64,000 nt of DNA, from NCBI RefSeq assembly GCF_000247645.1, contig NZ_AHWA01000004.1, positions 372,001 to 436,000 of the forward strand, read 5' to 3'. The DNA is from Salinibacterium sp. PAMC 21357. Lineage in GTDB: Bacteria > Actinomycetota > Actinomycetes > Actinomycetales > Microbacteriaceae. Under the pieces are notes generated by a model. The model was not told the origin of the DNA and searched no databases. It worked only from the letters and a program-made list of their open reading frames with translations. Shown one piece after another: positions 36,956 to 45,212 of this stretch (positions are counted from its first letter, which is position 1; each line of letters begins with the position of its first letter). Both the position numbers and the translations under genes were made by a program.

Positions 36956-37824
36956 ATGATCGAGCGCGTGAGATGACGTGGGGTGTCGGGGTTCAGGCCC
37001 CGCGCTTCGGCAAGCTCCACAGCAAGGCGCTGCGCTTGAACGAGTTCGACCAGAGGGTCGTGAGAGCCGAGAAGCACTGTCGCGCCTGTTGCCCGAATCT
37101 GCTGGGCGAGTGCCTCATCTGCTGCCCCAAACATCCACACAAGCGACCCTTCGTGGGCCACAGCCAACGGGCCGTGCCGGTAGTCGAGAAGCGGGTACGA
37201 CTCTGACCACGCTTGCGCTGCTTCGCGAATCTTCAGTGCCGCCTCTTGGGCGAGCCCGTAGCTCCAATCGGTGCCGAGGTAGACGAAGTGATCGAAGTCG
37301 CTCGCGTTGACGGGAAGAGGTTCGGCGAGCGCTGCATCGAGCTTGTCGCTGAGATCGTCAACGTCGAGGCCGAACGCGGCGCGGGCGAGAAAGAGCAAAG
37401 TGGTCGGGAATCGTGTTTGTACGACAGATTCTTCATCCGCGTAGTCGAGCAGAAGAACGTCGTCAGCCAGCAGCGCAGCCGGAGAATCAGCGACGCCGGT
37501 AATGACGACGGTGCGCACTCCCTCAGGAACAGCGCCCAGAGCGTCGATCACTTCGCTGGTAGTACCCGACCGAGTGATGGCGATTACGCGGTCGTAGTCG
37601 CGCCAGACCCGCAGTTCGGAGGCATAGTTGGCGTCAGTCTCACCGAGGGCGGCGCTCTCGCGCAGCCAGGCAAAAGACTCAGCGACGAAGGCGGATGTTC
37701 CGCACCCGATCACGAGCACTCGCTCACCAGGAGCGGCAAGAAATTCTCGGGCAGTATCGGCCTGTGTGAGAGCCGTGCGCCACATTGACGGCTGGGTAGT
37801 GATTTCAGTCGCAGTGATCGACAT
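36946..37824 (-). CDS. SIS-domain sugar-phosphate isomerase/deaminase, AgaS-like
   Basis: This 292-aa protein has two SIS motifs: VLVIGCGTSAFVAESFAWL (about residues 36-54) and VIAITRSGTTSEVIDAL (about 79-95). A late SYPLLDYRHGPLAVAHEGSL is typical of the GlmS/AgaS isomerase fold. In this cluster the likely step is conversion of galactosamine-6-phosphate to tagatose-6-phosphate plus ammonia, or the glucosamine equivalent. It is shorter than E. coli AgaS. It is the first gene of the importer operon and is divergent from the amidohydrolase over shared operator-like repeats. Confidence 0.78.
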   Translation of the reverse strand: MSITATEITTQPSMWRTALTQADTAREFLAAPGERVLVIGCGTSAFVAESFAWLRESAALGETDANYASELRVWRDYDRVIAITRSGTTSEVIDALGAVPEGVRTVVITGVADSPAALLADDVLLLDYADEESVVQTRFPTTLLFLARAAFGLDVDDLSDKLDAALAEPLPVNASDFDHFVYLGTDWSYGLAQEAALKIREAAQAWSESYPLLDYRHGPLAVAHEGSLVWMFGAADEALAQQIRATGATVLLGSHDPLVELVQAQRLAVELAEARGLNPDTPRHLTRSIILS

Positions 37825-37899
37825 TCGCTTTCTCCGTTTTTTTAACTTGCTGCGGGATTCCCCCTGGTCGCAAGGTGTGGTGCAATAGTGGCCTCAAAG

Positions 37900-37956
37900 T
37901 GATCGTTTGACAAGAAAACTGCCCAACATGATCACTTTCACTGATCGTTTTACCAA
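37900..37956. promoter_or_regulatory. Repeated TGATCGTTT operator between SIS and amidohydrolase genes
   Basis: TGATCGTTTGACAAG (37900-37914) and TGATCGTTTTACCAA (37942-37956) are near-identical and start 42 bp apart. A related TGATCACTTTCAC begins at 37930. The last copy abuts the AAAGGAG ribosome site of the amidohydrolase. The same core, inverted (AAAACGATCA), lies just upstream of the DeoR-family gene at 41345-41354. A DeoR-family repressor controlling both directions is the simplest reading. Confidence 0.6.
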
Positions 37957-37966
37957 AGGAGCTCCA

Positions 37967-39034
37967 ATGTCCGCCCATCTTCGAGATCAACTTCGCCGCC
38001 TTCCTCTCGCAGATTGGCATCCGCGAACCCAACTTTCGGCCCCCACCACGACCGTCGATCAGGCCGCCTTACCCGCCATAGACGTGCACAATCACTTGGG
38101 CCGCTGGCTGAGCGATGGCGAGTGGATGATCCCGGATGTCGCCGCTCTGGTCTCCCTCATGGACAGCACTAACGTGCAGACCATCGTGAATCTCGACGGG
38201 CTTTGGGCCGATGAAGTAACCGCCAACGTCGAGCGATACGACAACGCCTACCCGGGCCGCTTTCTCACCTTCTGCCAACTCGAATGGGCTCTGCTCGCAG
38301 AACCTGACGGCGTCGACCGCTTACGCGCCTCACTTGATGACAGCGCACGGCGAGGCGCTCGTGGGCTCAAGATCTGGAAAGACCTAGGGCTCACCATTCA
38401 TGACGCTGACGGGAGCCTCATCCTGCCCGACGACCCCCGAGTGATCGACGTTGTTACGCACGCCGGCGAGCTGGCCCTGCCGGTGCTTATTCACACCGCG
38501 GACCCCCGAGCCTTCTTCGAGCCACTCGACGCCCACAACGAGCGACTCGACGAATTGCTCGAAGCCGAGGATTGGTGGTTCGGAGACACCGCTGTGCACC
38601 CCACCTTCGATCGGTTGCTTGACGCCCATGCCACGCTGGTGAGCGGCTGCCCCAGCACGACCTTCATCGGCGCTCACGCCGGCTGCGCCGCCGAGGATCT
38701 CGATCGTGTCGAACGCCTATTGGATGCGTGTTCGAACTACACGATCGATATTGGCGGACGAATGGCAGAGCTCGGGAGACAGCCACGGCGCTTCGCCGCA
38801 TTGCTCGCCCGACACCCCGATCGCGTCTTGTTCGGCACCGACATCTACCCGATCACGGTCGAGCAGTATCGGTTGCACTTCCGCTTTCTCGAGACAGCTG
38901 ACGAGGCCTTCGAGTACGCGCCGGGCGATCCGGTACCACCCCAGGGACGATGGACGGTGTCGGCGCTCGCGCTCGGCGGGGACATCCTGCAGGCTGTGTA
39001 TCGCGACAACGCACGCCGCGTGCTCGGCCTATGA
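37967..39034 (+). CDS. Amidohydrolase family 2 (TIM-barrel metal hydrolase)
   Basis: This 355-aa protein has the HxH metal motif in AIDVHNHLGRWLS (about residues 36-48), GARGLKIWKDLGL with the conserved Lys strand, LIHTADPRAFFEP, TTFIGAHAGCAAEDL and a C-terminal RVLFGTDIYP with the catalytic-type Asp. This fits PF04909 lactonases/decarboxylases and related deacylases. ATG 37967 has AAAGGAG before it. It shares operator-like repeats with the sugar operon, so a step on the imported sugar or its acid/lactone is likely, but I do not name one. Confidence 0.78.
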   Translation: MSAHLRDQLRRLPLADWHPRTQLSAPTTTVDQAALPAIDVHNHLGRWLSDGEWMIPDVAALVSLMDSTNVQTIVNLDGLWADEVTANVERYDNAYPGRFLTFCQLEWALLAEPDGVDRLRASLDDSARRGARGLKIWKDLGLTIHDADGSLILPDDPRVIDVVTHAGELALPVLIHTADPRAFFEPLDAHNERLDELLEAEDWWFGDTAVHPTFDRLLDAHATLVSGCPSTTFIGAHAGCAAEDLDRVERLLDACSNYTIDIGGRMAELGRQPRRFAALLARHPDRVLFGTDIYPITVEQYRLHFRFLETADEAFEYAPGDPVPPQGRWTVSALALGGDILQAVYRDNARRVLGL

Positions 39035-39135
39035 GCTAGGCGGCGCAGCCCGGTCGCTAACACCAGAGCAGGCGGCAGGGGGTAGTCCTCGGGCGCGCCC
39101 CCCGGCCTCCCCGTCTCGTTTCGTGCTTGTCAGTT

Positions 39136-39975
39136 TCAGACGACAGAGCACAAGTGCGCGACGAGATTCGTTACTTGCGTGCTGCCGAGCGCCGTAAATT
39201 TTCGGGGATCGACAGCATCCGGCATTCGAGCAAGCTCCGCGCGCAACGCTGCGGTGGCCGTGAGGTTGAGCACCGTGCCGATATTGACCTTGCGGATGCC
39301 CGCCTCGACCGCTCGCCGCAGCTCGTCATCGGCCACCCCTGATGACCCGTGAAGCACGAGCGGAACCGGAAGCAATCCGGCGATCGTGCGAATGAGGTCG
39401 ATGTCGAGCGCCGCCGTGCGCTCCGTCATGGCGTGGGAGCTGCCTACCGCGACGGCCAGACCGTCGACGTTGGTCGCTGCGACGAACTCCTGCGCCTCGA
39501 GGGCGTCAGTGCGCACTCCCGGCGCGTGGGCGCCATCCTTGCCACCAATCTCACCGAGTTCAGCCTCAACCCACCACCCCAGAGCATGGGCGTGGTCCGC
39601 GACGGATGCCGTGAACGCGACGTTCGCTGAATACTCAAGCTTCGAGGCATCCACCATGAGAGATCGCACGCCCAAGCCGGAGCCCACCTCTAGCGCATGC
39701 TCGATGAGTTCGGCGCTCTCGAAATGGTCGAGGTGGATGCCGATCGGCACCGAAGACGCATCGGCAATCTCGCGGCAGGCGGCGAGCAACGGCTCCATCT
39801 GTCGATGAAAGTGCACCGCGTTCTCGCTGATTTGCAGCAGCACCCCAATGCCCGCGTTCTCAGCGCCCGCAACGATCGCCTCGGCCTGTTCTAGGGTGAT
39901 GACGTTAAACGCTGGCACGGCGAGTTTGCCCTCGACGGCCGCCGCGACGAGTTCGCCGGCAGAAGACAGAGTCAT
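39136..39975 (-). CDS. Class II tagatose/fructose-bisphosphate aldolase (KbaY/GatY-like)
   Basis: This 279-aa Zn-dependent aldolase has VPAFNVITLEQAEAIVAGAE at the N-terminus, the catalytic Asp and metal His in GIHLDHFESAELIEHAL (about residues 77-93), VEAELGEIGGKD, LVLHGSSGVADDEL and KVNIGTVLN for phosphate and metal binding. It splits tagatose-1,6- or fructose-1,6-bisphosphate into glyceraldehyde-3-phosphate and dihydroxyacetone phosphate. The SIS/PfkB neighbours favour tagatose bisphosphate. Its ATG overlaps the stop of the GH4 gene (ATGA). Confidence 0.85.
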   Translation of the reverse strand: MTLSSAGELVAAAVEGKLAVPAFNVITLEQAEAIVAGAENAGIGVLLQISENAVHFHRQMEPLLAACREIADASSVPIGIHLDHFESAELIEHALEVGSGLGVRSLMVDASKLEYSANVAFTASVADHAHALGWWVEAELGEIGGKDGAHAPGVRTDALEAQEFVAATNVDGLAVAVGSSHAMTERTAALDIDLIRTIAGLLPVPLVLHGSSGVADDELRRAVEAGIRKVNIGTVLNLTATAALRAELARMPDAVDPRKFTALGSTQVTNLVAHLCSVV

Positions 39976-41287
39976 GGCAGAATCAGCTCCGTCTGCCCGC
40001 CAAGCGACACCGGCAAAACGGCCGCGTGTGCTTCGGTCATCTCGTCGCAGAGAGCCCAGATTTGCTCGGGGGTGAGCGTCGAGATCGCGTTCGGGTCGGC
40101 GAGCAGTGCTTGGCGAACTCGATCAGAATTGCCCGTGAGTGCCGCTTCAATCGTGAGCTCGGCGACCGAGAGGTAACTGCGGTTGAGCGCCGCACCCTGG
40201 GTCGGAATCGCTCCGACAACATGGGGTGTGATTCCCGAACTGTCGACAGTTGCCGGCACCTCGACGATCGCTCCCTCGGGGAGGTTGGAAATCAATCCGC
40301 GATTGACCACGTTCACGTGCACAATTCGCTCGGCACCCGTCACGATCGAATGGATGATTTGGGGCGCATATTCAGCGGCCCCCTCTTCGAGTTCCAGATC
40401 GTCGCCCGCGGCGAGCGCCTTCTGAGCTCGTGCAAAGTCTGCGACGTTCTCTTCACTGATGCCGAGGTACTCAAGCGGCTGCAGCCGGAACTGCGCATTT
40501 GTTCGTCGGAGCGCAAGAACCACGAGAGGTACTCGGACGAGTGCTCGCTCGTTTCCGTGGGGTAATAACCTATGCGGCGGAACATCTCCACGCGCACCCG
40601 ATTAAGCAGTTCAGGGTCAGCGTCAATCGCGGCACGCAGGCGTGGGTACAGGTCCTCACCGTCGAGCGACCACTCGTACAGCCACGCTTGGTGATTCACC
40701 CCAGCAGCGCGGTAGTGAGTGTCATCGAGCTTCACACCGATGAGGTCGCAGAGGTCGCTGACGGTCCAGTAGACGCTGTGGCAAAGTCCGGCAACCTTGA
40801 GGTCGGGGGCAACAACACTCAGCCACCATACGTTCATCGCCATCGGGTTCGTGTAGTTCAGGAACCACGCATCCGGGCAGAGCTCGAGCATGTCTGCGGC
40901 GATGGCGGAGAGCAGCGGGAACGTCCGCAGCGCGCGGAAGACGCCGCCAATACCGGTCGTGTCACCGATCGTTTGACGGAGTCCGTGCTTGGCCGGGATT
41001 TCGAGGTCGGTGCGGGTGGAGTCGATACCGCCGACCTGCACCATGTTGATGACGAAGTCTGCTCCGGTGAGCGCTTCGCGGCGATCGAGGGTGGACACCA
41101 CGGTGACCGCACGGGCAAGTTGCGTCGAGAGCTTCGAGGCCGTTTCGGCAGCAACGCGCAGGCGTTCTGCGTCAATGTCGTGCAGCACGAGAGTGAGCTG
41201 AGGAAGGTCGTCGAAGCGCAAGAGGTCCGCAATGAGCTGGCGGGAAAATACGACGCTTCCGGCACCGATAAAGACAATGTGGGTCAT
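39972..41287 (-). pseudogene. GH4-family glycosidase (alpha-galactosidase-like), frameshifted
   Basis: The N-terminal frame, from ATG 41287, shows the NAD-binding HIVFIGAGSVVFSRQLIADL, the conserved NYTNPMAMNVWW, CHSVYWTVSDL with the metal Cys/His, and GVNHQAWLYEWSL. The C-terminal frame continues as AQFRLQPLEYLGISEENV and VEVPATVDSSGITPHVVG. The break is at about 40498-40503, where adding one A to an A-run restores SDEQNAQFRLQPLEY. The restored length is about 438 aa, normal for GH4. GH4 enzymes use NAD and Mn to cleave alpha- or beta-glycosides by an oxidation/elimination route. It is divergent from the DeoR gene and followed by the aldolase. Confidence 0.85.
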
Positions 41288-41340
41288 GGATCGATCTTTA
41301 CGTACACTGAGTGAATCGCGCAAGATAATGAGCGTAATGA

Positions 41341-41354
41341 CCGCAAAACGATCA
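41341..41354 (-). promoter_or_regulatory. Operator core between GH4 and DeoR genes
   Basis: On the minus strand the site reads TGATCGTTTTGCGG, identical over its first ten bases to the site at 37942. It lies between the divergent GH4 gene (start 41287) and the DeoR-family gene (start 41389). GGATAATGG at 41382-41391 on the plus strand could be part of the deoR promoter. Autoregulation is inferred. Confidence 0.55.
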
Positions 41355-41388
41355 TTATGGGTGAGCGAATTCGACTACAGGATGGATA

Positions 41389-42195
41389 ATGGGTGGCATG
41401 GTCATCGACAACACGACACGTCACGCCGCATCCACTAAGCGCTCTACGCGCATGATCGCCATCCTCGATCTGCTCTCAGAGCGTGGGTCAGTGTCGCTGA
41501 GTGAGTTCGCAGAGACACTCTCGATCTCACCGGCCACCGTGCGGCGCGACCTTGCCGAGCTCGAATACCAACAGCTCTTGGTGCGCACCCATGGCGGCGC
41601 AACCGTCATCGAGGCCCGGCACGAGCTCCCCGTCACCTTTCGCGATTCCCAGTCGCAGGATGCCAAGAAAGCGATCGCCACTCGCATGGCGGCCCTGGTT
41701 CCCACCGGGCGGCACGCGGTCGCGTTAAGCGGCGGGTCAACTACGGCCTACGTCGCGCGCGCTCTCTCCACCCACCCTGAACTCACGATCGTGACCAACT
41801 CGCTCACGATCGCTGGGCTCGTCACGTCGTATCCGCAGCTCAAAGTCGTGATGACCGGTGGGCTTCTTCGCCCGCAGTCCCTCGAGCTTGTCGGGGTTCT
41901 CGCAGAGAACACGTTCAACGCTATTAACGTCGGCACCGCCATCCTCGGCACCGACGGCATCTCCGCTGAAGGCGGTGTCACCACTCACGATGAGACCGAA
42001 GCGCGCACGAACAACGCCATGGTGACGCACGCCCAGCGCACCGTGGTGGTGGCCGACGGTTCAAAGATCGGCCGCCTCGCCCTAGCGCGCGTCGCCGAGA
42101 TCTCGAGTGTGCACACCCTCATCACCGACGCCACTGCCGACCCCGAGGAATTGGACCGCATCCGGGCGGCCGGTGTCGAGGTGCACATCATTTAA
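41389..42195 (+). CDS. DeoR/GlpR-family transcriptional regulator
   Basis: This 268-aa repressor has an N-terminal winged helix (RMIAILDLLSERGSVSLSEF, then LSISPATVRRDLAELEYQQL, about residues 21-70) and a DeoR C-terminal sugar-phosphate sensor (VALSGGSTTAYVARAL, TNSLTIAGLV, GTDGISAEGGVTTHDE, VVVADGSKIGRLA). ATG 41389 follows AGGA; ATG 41398 is an alternative. The shared TGATCGTTTT sites suggest it controls this operon pair and the SIS/importer operon. The effector is likely a ketose phosphate. Confidence 0.88.
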   Translation: MGGMVIDNTTRHAASTKRSTRMIAILDLLSERGSVSLSEFAETLSISPATVRRDLAELEYQQLLVRTHGGATVIEARHELPVTFRDSQSQDAKKAIATRMAALVPTGRHAVALSGGSTTAYVARALSTHPELTIVTNSLTIAGLVTSYPQLKVVMTGGLLRPQSLELVGVLAENTFNAINVGTAILGTDGISAEGGVTTHDETEARTNNAMVTHAQRTVVVADGSKIGRLALARVAEISSVHTLITDATADPEELDRIRAAGVEVHII

Positions 42196-42200
42196 CGACA

Positions 42201-42275
42201 AAACCCCCGCCACCGTGGTGACACGGTGACGAGGTCTTTGGCTTTACGCTGTTTCAGCCCGGTCGGGGGTTCTTT
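42201..42275. terminator. Bidirectional terminator between deoR-type gene and glyA
   Basis: AAACCCCCG (from 42201) pairs with CGGGGGTT (42264-42271), enclosing a second hairpin CACCGT/ACGGTG. The plus strand runs into TTCTTT. It lies exactly between the two convergent stops. Confidence 0.65.
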
Positions 42276-43557
42276 AGGCCCAGCTACCGGGGCTTTCGAG
42301 ACCTTCATAAAGCGGGAAGGCATCGGCGAGCGCGCGGGCGCGAACCTGCAACGCGGCGAGATCTGCACCGGGCTTGAGGGTTTCGGCGATGATGTCGGCT
42401 ACCTCGGTGAATTCGGCGTCACCGAATCCGCGGGTGGCGAGAGCTGGCGTTCCGATGCGGAGACCCGAGGTCACCATCGGCGGGCGCGGGTCGGCCGGAA
42501 CGGCGTTGCGGTTGACCGTGATGTCGACGGAATGCAGCAGGTCTTCGGCTTCTTGGCCGTTGAGTTCTGACTTGCGCAGGTCAACGAGCACGAGGTGCAC
42601 GTCGGTGCCTCCCGTGAGCACGTCGATGCCGAGGTCCGTCATGTCGTCGCGAACTAGGCGCTCAGCAAGGAGACGGGCTCCGCGAAGGGTGCGCTCCTGG
42701 CGGTCCTTGAACTCAGGAGTTGCCGCAAGCATGAATGCGGTCGCCTTGGCGGCAATCACGTGCATGAGGGGCCCACCCTGCTGACCGGGGAACACGTTGG
42801 AGTTGATCTTCTTGGCGATATCAACGTTGTTGGTGAGGATGAAGCCCGAACGTGGTCCACCGATTGTCTTGTGCACTGTCGACGAGACGACATCCGCAAA
42901 AGGCACCGGGTTGGGGTGCAGTCCGGCGGCAACGAGACCAGCGAAGTGAGCCATGTCTACCCAGAGAACGGCACCAACCTCATCCGCGATCGAACGGAAT
43001 TCGGCGAAGTCGAGCTGACGCGAGTATGCCGACCAACCGGCGATGATGACGTGCGGCTGAACCTCGATGGCCTTGGCACGAACATCGGCCATGTCGAGAA
43101 CGCCGGTCTCTTCGTTCACACCATAAGCGTGAGCTTCGTAGAGCTTGCCCGAGAAGTTGAGGCGCATACCGTGCGTGAGGTGCCCACCGTGGTCGAGCGA
43201 GAGGCCCAGGATGCGGTCGCCGGGCTTAGCGATCGCCGAGAGCACTGCAGCGTTAGCTGATGCCCCCGAGTGCGGCTGAACGTTCGCGAACGCAGAACCG
43301 AACAGGCTCTTGGCGCGGTCGATGGCGAGTTTTTCGGCGATATCCACAAATTCGCAACCGCCGTAGTAGCGGCGCCCCGGATAGCCCTCTGCATATTTGT
43401 TGGTGAGAACCGAGCCCTGTGCCTCGAGAACGGCGCGAGGAACGAAGTTCTCGCTCGCGATCATCTCGAGAGTATTGCGCTGGCGACCGAGCTCTTGAGC
43501 GAGCACTGCAGCGATCTCGGGGTCTACCTCAGAGAGAGGCGAAAGGAATGTTGACAC
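42274..43557 (-). CDS. glyA: Serine hydroxymethyltransferase
   Basis: This 427-aa PLP enzyme converts serine and tetrahydrofolate to glycine and methylene-tetrahydrofolate. It has [39 protein letters not shown], the PLP-lysine motif [18 protein letters not shown] (about residues 223-240) and an [11 protein letters not shown] region. The start is GTG 43557 (Met-Ser-Thr-Phe), with AAGGAG seven bases upstream. It sits between the two sugar modules but belongs to one-carbon metabolism with folD and purU. Confidence 0.96.
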   Translation of the reverse strand: MSTFLSPLSEVDPEIAAVLAQELGRQRNTLEMIASENFVPRAVLEAQGSVLTNKYAEGYPGRRYYGGCEFVDIAEKLAIDRAKSLFGSAFANVQPHSGASANAAVLSAIAKPGDRILGLSLDHGGHLTHGMRLNFSGKLYEAHAYGVNEETGVLDMADVRAKAIEVQPHVIIAGWSAYSRQLDFAEFRSIADEVGAVLWVDMAHFAGLVAAGLHPNPVPFADVVSSTVHKTIGGPRSGFILTNNVDIAKKINSNVFPGQQGGPLMHVIAAKATAFMLAATPEFKDRQERTLRGARLLAERLVRDDMTDLGIDVLTGGTDVHLVLVDLRKSELNGQEAEDLLHSVDITVNRNAVPADPRPPMVTSGLRIGTPALATRGFGDAEFTEVADIIAETLKPGADLAALQVRARALADAFPLYEGLESPGSWA

Positions 43558-43637
43558 AGATGAGCTCCTTGCGACATGGGTGGATAGGTCAAATCTACCC
43601 GGTGCTGGTCAACGTCGCGAGAACCTGCAAGAATTAG

Positions 43638-43653
43638 TCCTAGTTAGTTAGGA
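43638..43653. promoter_or_regulatory. Palindrome upstream of the GH20 gene
   Basis: TCCTA (43638-43642) and TAGGA (43649-43653) flank GTTAGT. It lies 33 bp before the hexosaminidase ATG in the glyA/GH20 divergent gap. It looks like an operator for the amino-sugar genes, but no matching palindrome was found at the nag importer. Confidence 0.4.
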
Positions 43654-43685
43654 TCCCTGACAAACCCTTCGCCGATCGGAAATCA

Positions 43686-45212
43686 ATGACGACTGCCCCT
43701 GTGATGCCCGCCCCCGTGCACTTCAGCGCCGGAACAGGCCACTACGCCCTCACTGACACCACGGTCATTCAGGCCACCGGCAGTGCACAGCCCGTCGCCG
43801 AATACTTGGCCGAACTGCTTCGCCCGGCAACAGGATTCCCGCTGCCCGTTGCCGCCGCAGACACTCCAGCGACCCCAGGCTCCCCGACCATCGAGCTCAC
43901 CATCGGCGACACCGCGCAGCCGACACCGGGCTACCTCCTCAGCGTCACCGAAACGCGAATCGAATTGCGAGCGGATGACGCCGCTCAGCTTTTCGCCGGA
44001 GTTCAGTCGCTGCGCCAGTTGCTTCCGCACGCGATCGAACACCACACGGTGCAGGATGTCGACTGGCTCGTTCCCTGCGTCGACATCAGTGACTACCCTC
44101 GCTTCTCCTATCGCGGCGCCATGCTCGATGTGGCTCGACATTTCTTCGATGCGACCACCGTCAAGCGCTACCTCGACCAGATGGCACTGCTCAAGCTCAA
44201 CGTGCTGCACCTGCATCTGACCGATGACCAGGGCTGGCGCATCCACATCGACTCGTGGCCGAATCTGACAGCCCTCGGCGCAACCACGGCCGTCGGTGGC
44301 GGGGCCGGCGGCTTCTACACCAAGGCCGACTACACCGAGATTGTGGAATATGCGGCATCCCGCTCCATCACTGTCGTGCCCGAAATTGATGTTCCCGGCC
44401 ACACCAATGCGGCGCTTGCCGCTTACCCGGAACTCAATTGCGATGACAGTGCGCCCGCGCCGTACACGGGCATCGAAGTGGGATTCAGTTCGCTCTGCAT
44501 CTCCAAAGAACTGACCTATCAATTTCTGGATGACGTGTTTCGTGAAATCAGCGAGCTCACCCCGGGCCCGTACCTTCACCTCGGCGGTGACGAATCGCTC
44601 GCGACCAGCGACGAGGATTACCTCGAGTTCATCCGACGCGCGACGGCAATTGCGGCGAGCCACGGCAAGACCTTGATCGGCTGGCACGAGATGGGGCGCA
44701 GTCGCGATTTGCCCGCCGGCACCATTGGCCAGTACTGGAGCTATGTCACCCCTCGCGACGATGCCGACACACGGGTAGCCTCCTTCATCGAGCAGGGCGG
44801 CCAGATGATCATGTCTCCCGCCGACGCGATCTACCTCGATATGAAATATGCGGGTGACGAAAAACTGGGCTTGGAGTGGGCGGATGGGCCGACCACTCTC
44901 AACGACGCCTACAACTGGGACCCAGCCGCGATCGTCAGCGGAGTCAGCGACGAGCACATCCTCGGCATCGAAGCACCGCTCTGGACCGAGACAATCGACA
45001 ATGTGCGCGATCTGGAATATATGGTGTTTCCGCGCATCATCGCCGCCGCCGAAATTGCGTGGTCGCCTCGCACCGCCCACGACTGGGCCGATTTCACTCG
45101 CCGTCTGGCAGACTGGTCGCCGCGGCTCGATGCCGCAGAGATCACCTACAACCGTGTCAAAGAAGTGAGCTGGCCTGAAGTGAGCCGGCCCGGAATGAGC
45201 AGCACATCGTGA
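43686..45212 (+). CDS. GH20 beta-N-acetylhexosaminidase
   Basis: This 508-aa enzyme has an N-terminal alpha/beta domain (up to about residue 130), then a GH20 barrel: DYPRFSYRGAMLDVARHFF, LNVLHLHLTDDQGWRIHIDS, VVPEIDVPGHTNAALAAYPE and the catalytic Asp-Glu pair in PYLHLGGDESLATSDEDY. No signal peptide is seen, so it acts in the cytoplasm on imported chitooligosaccharides or GlcNAc glycosides. Its stop overlaps the nagA GTG. It is divergent from glyA. Confidence 0.92.
   Translation: MTTAPVMPAPVHFSAGTGHYALTDTTVIQATGSAQPVAEYLAELLRPATGFPLPVAAADTPATPGSPTIELTIGDTAQPTPGYLLSVTETRIELRADDAAQLFAGVQSLRQLLPHAIEHHTVQDVDWLVPCVDISDYPRFSYRGAMLDVARHFFDATTVKRYLDQMALLKLNVLHLHLTDDQGWRIHIDSWPNLTALGATTAVGGGAGGFYTKADYTEIVEYAASRSITVVPEIDVPGHTNAALAAYPELNCDDSAPAPYTGIEVGFSSLCISKELTYQFLDDVFREISELTPGPYLHLGGDESLATSDEDYLEFIRRATAIAASHGKTLIGWHEMGRSRDLPAGTIGQYWSYVTPRDDADTRVASFIEQGGQMIMSPADAIYLDMKYAGDEKLGLEWADGPTTLNDAYNWDPAAIVSGVSDEHILGIEAPLWTETIDNVRDLEYMVFPRIIAAAEIAWSPRTAHDWADFTRRLADWSPRLDAAEITYNRVKEVSWPEVSRPGMSSTS

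Noticed and set aside
40976-40987. GATCGTTTGACG inside the GH4 gene, resembling the DeoR operator
   Set aside because: It is within coding sequence at a conserved region (RQTIGDT) and lacks the preceding T of the TGATCGTTT core. I treat it as chance, although an internal auxiliary site is possible.
40499-41314. 271-aa plus-strand open frame
   Set aside because: It is antisense to the GH4 gene and overlaps its conserved NAD and metal motifs.
43683-45080. 465-aa minus-strand open frame
   Set aside because: It is a shadow of the GH20 gene, which has full catalytic motifs on the plus strand; high GC content leaves long antisense frames open.
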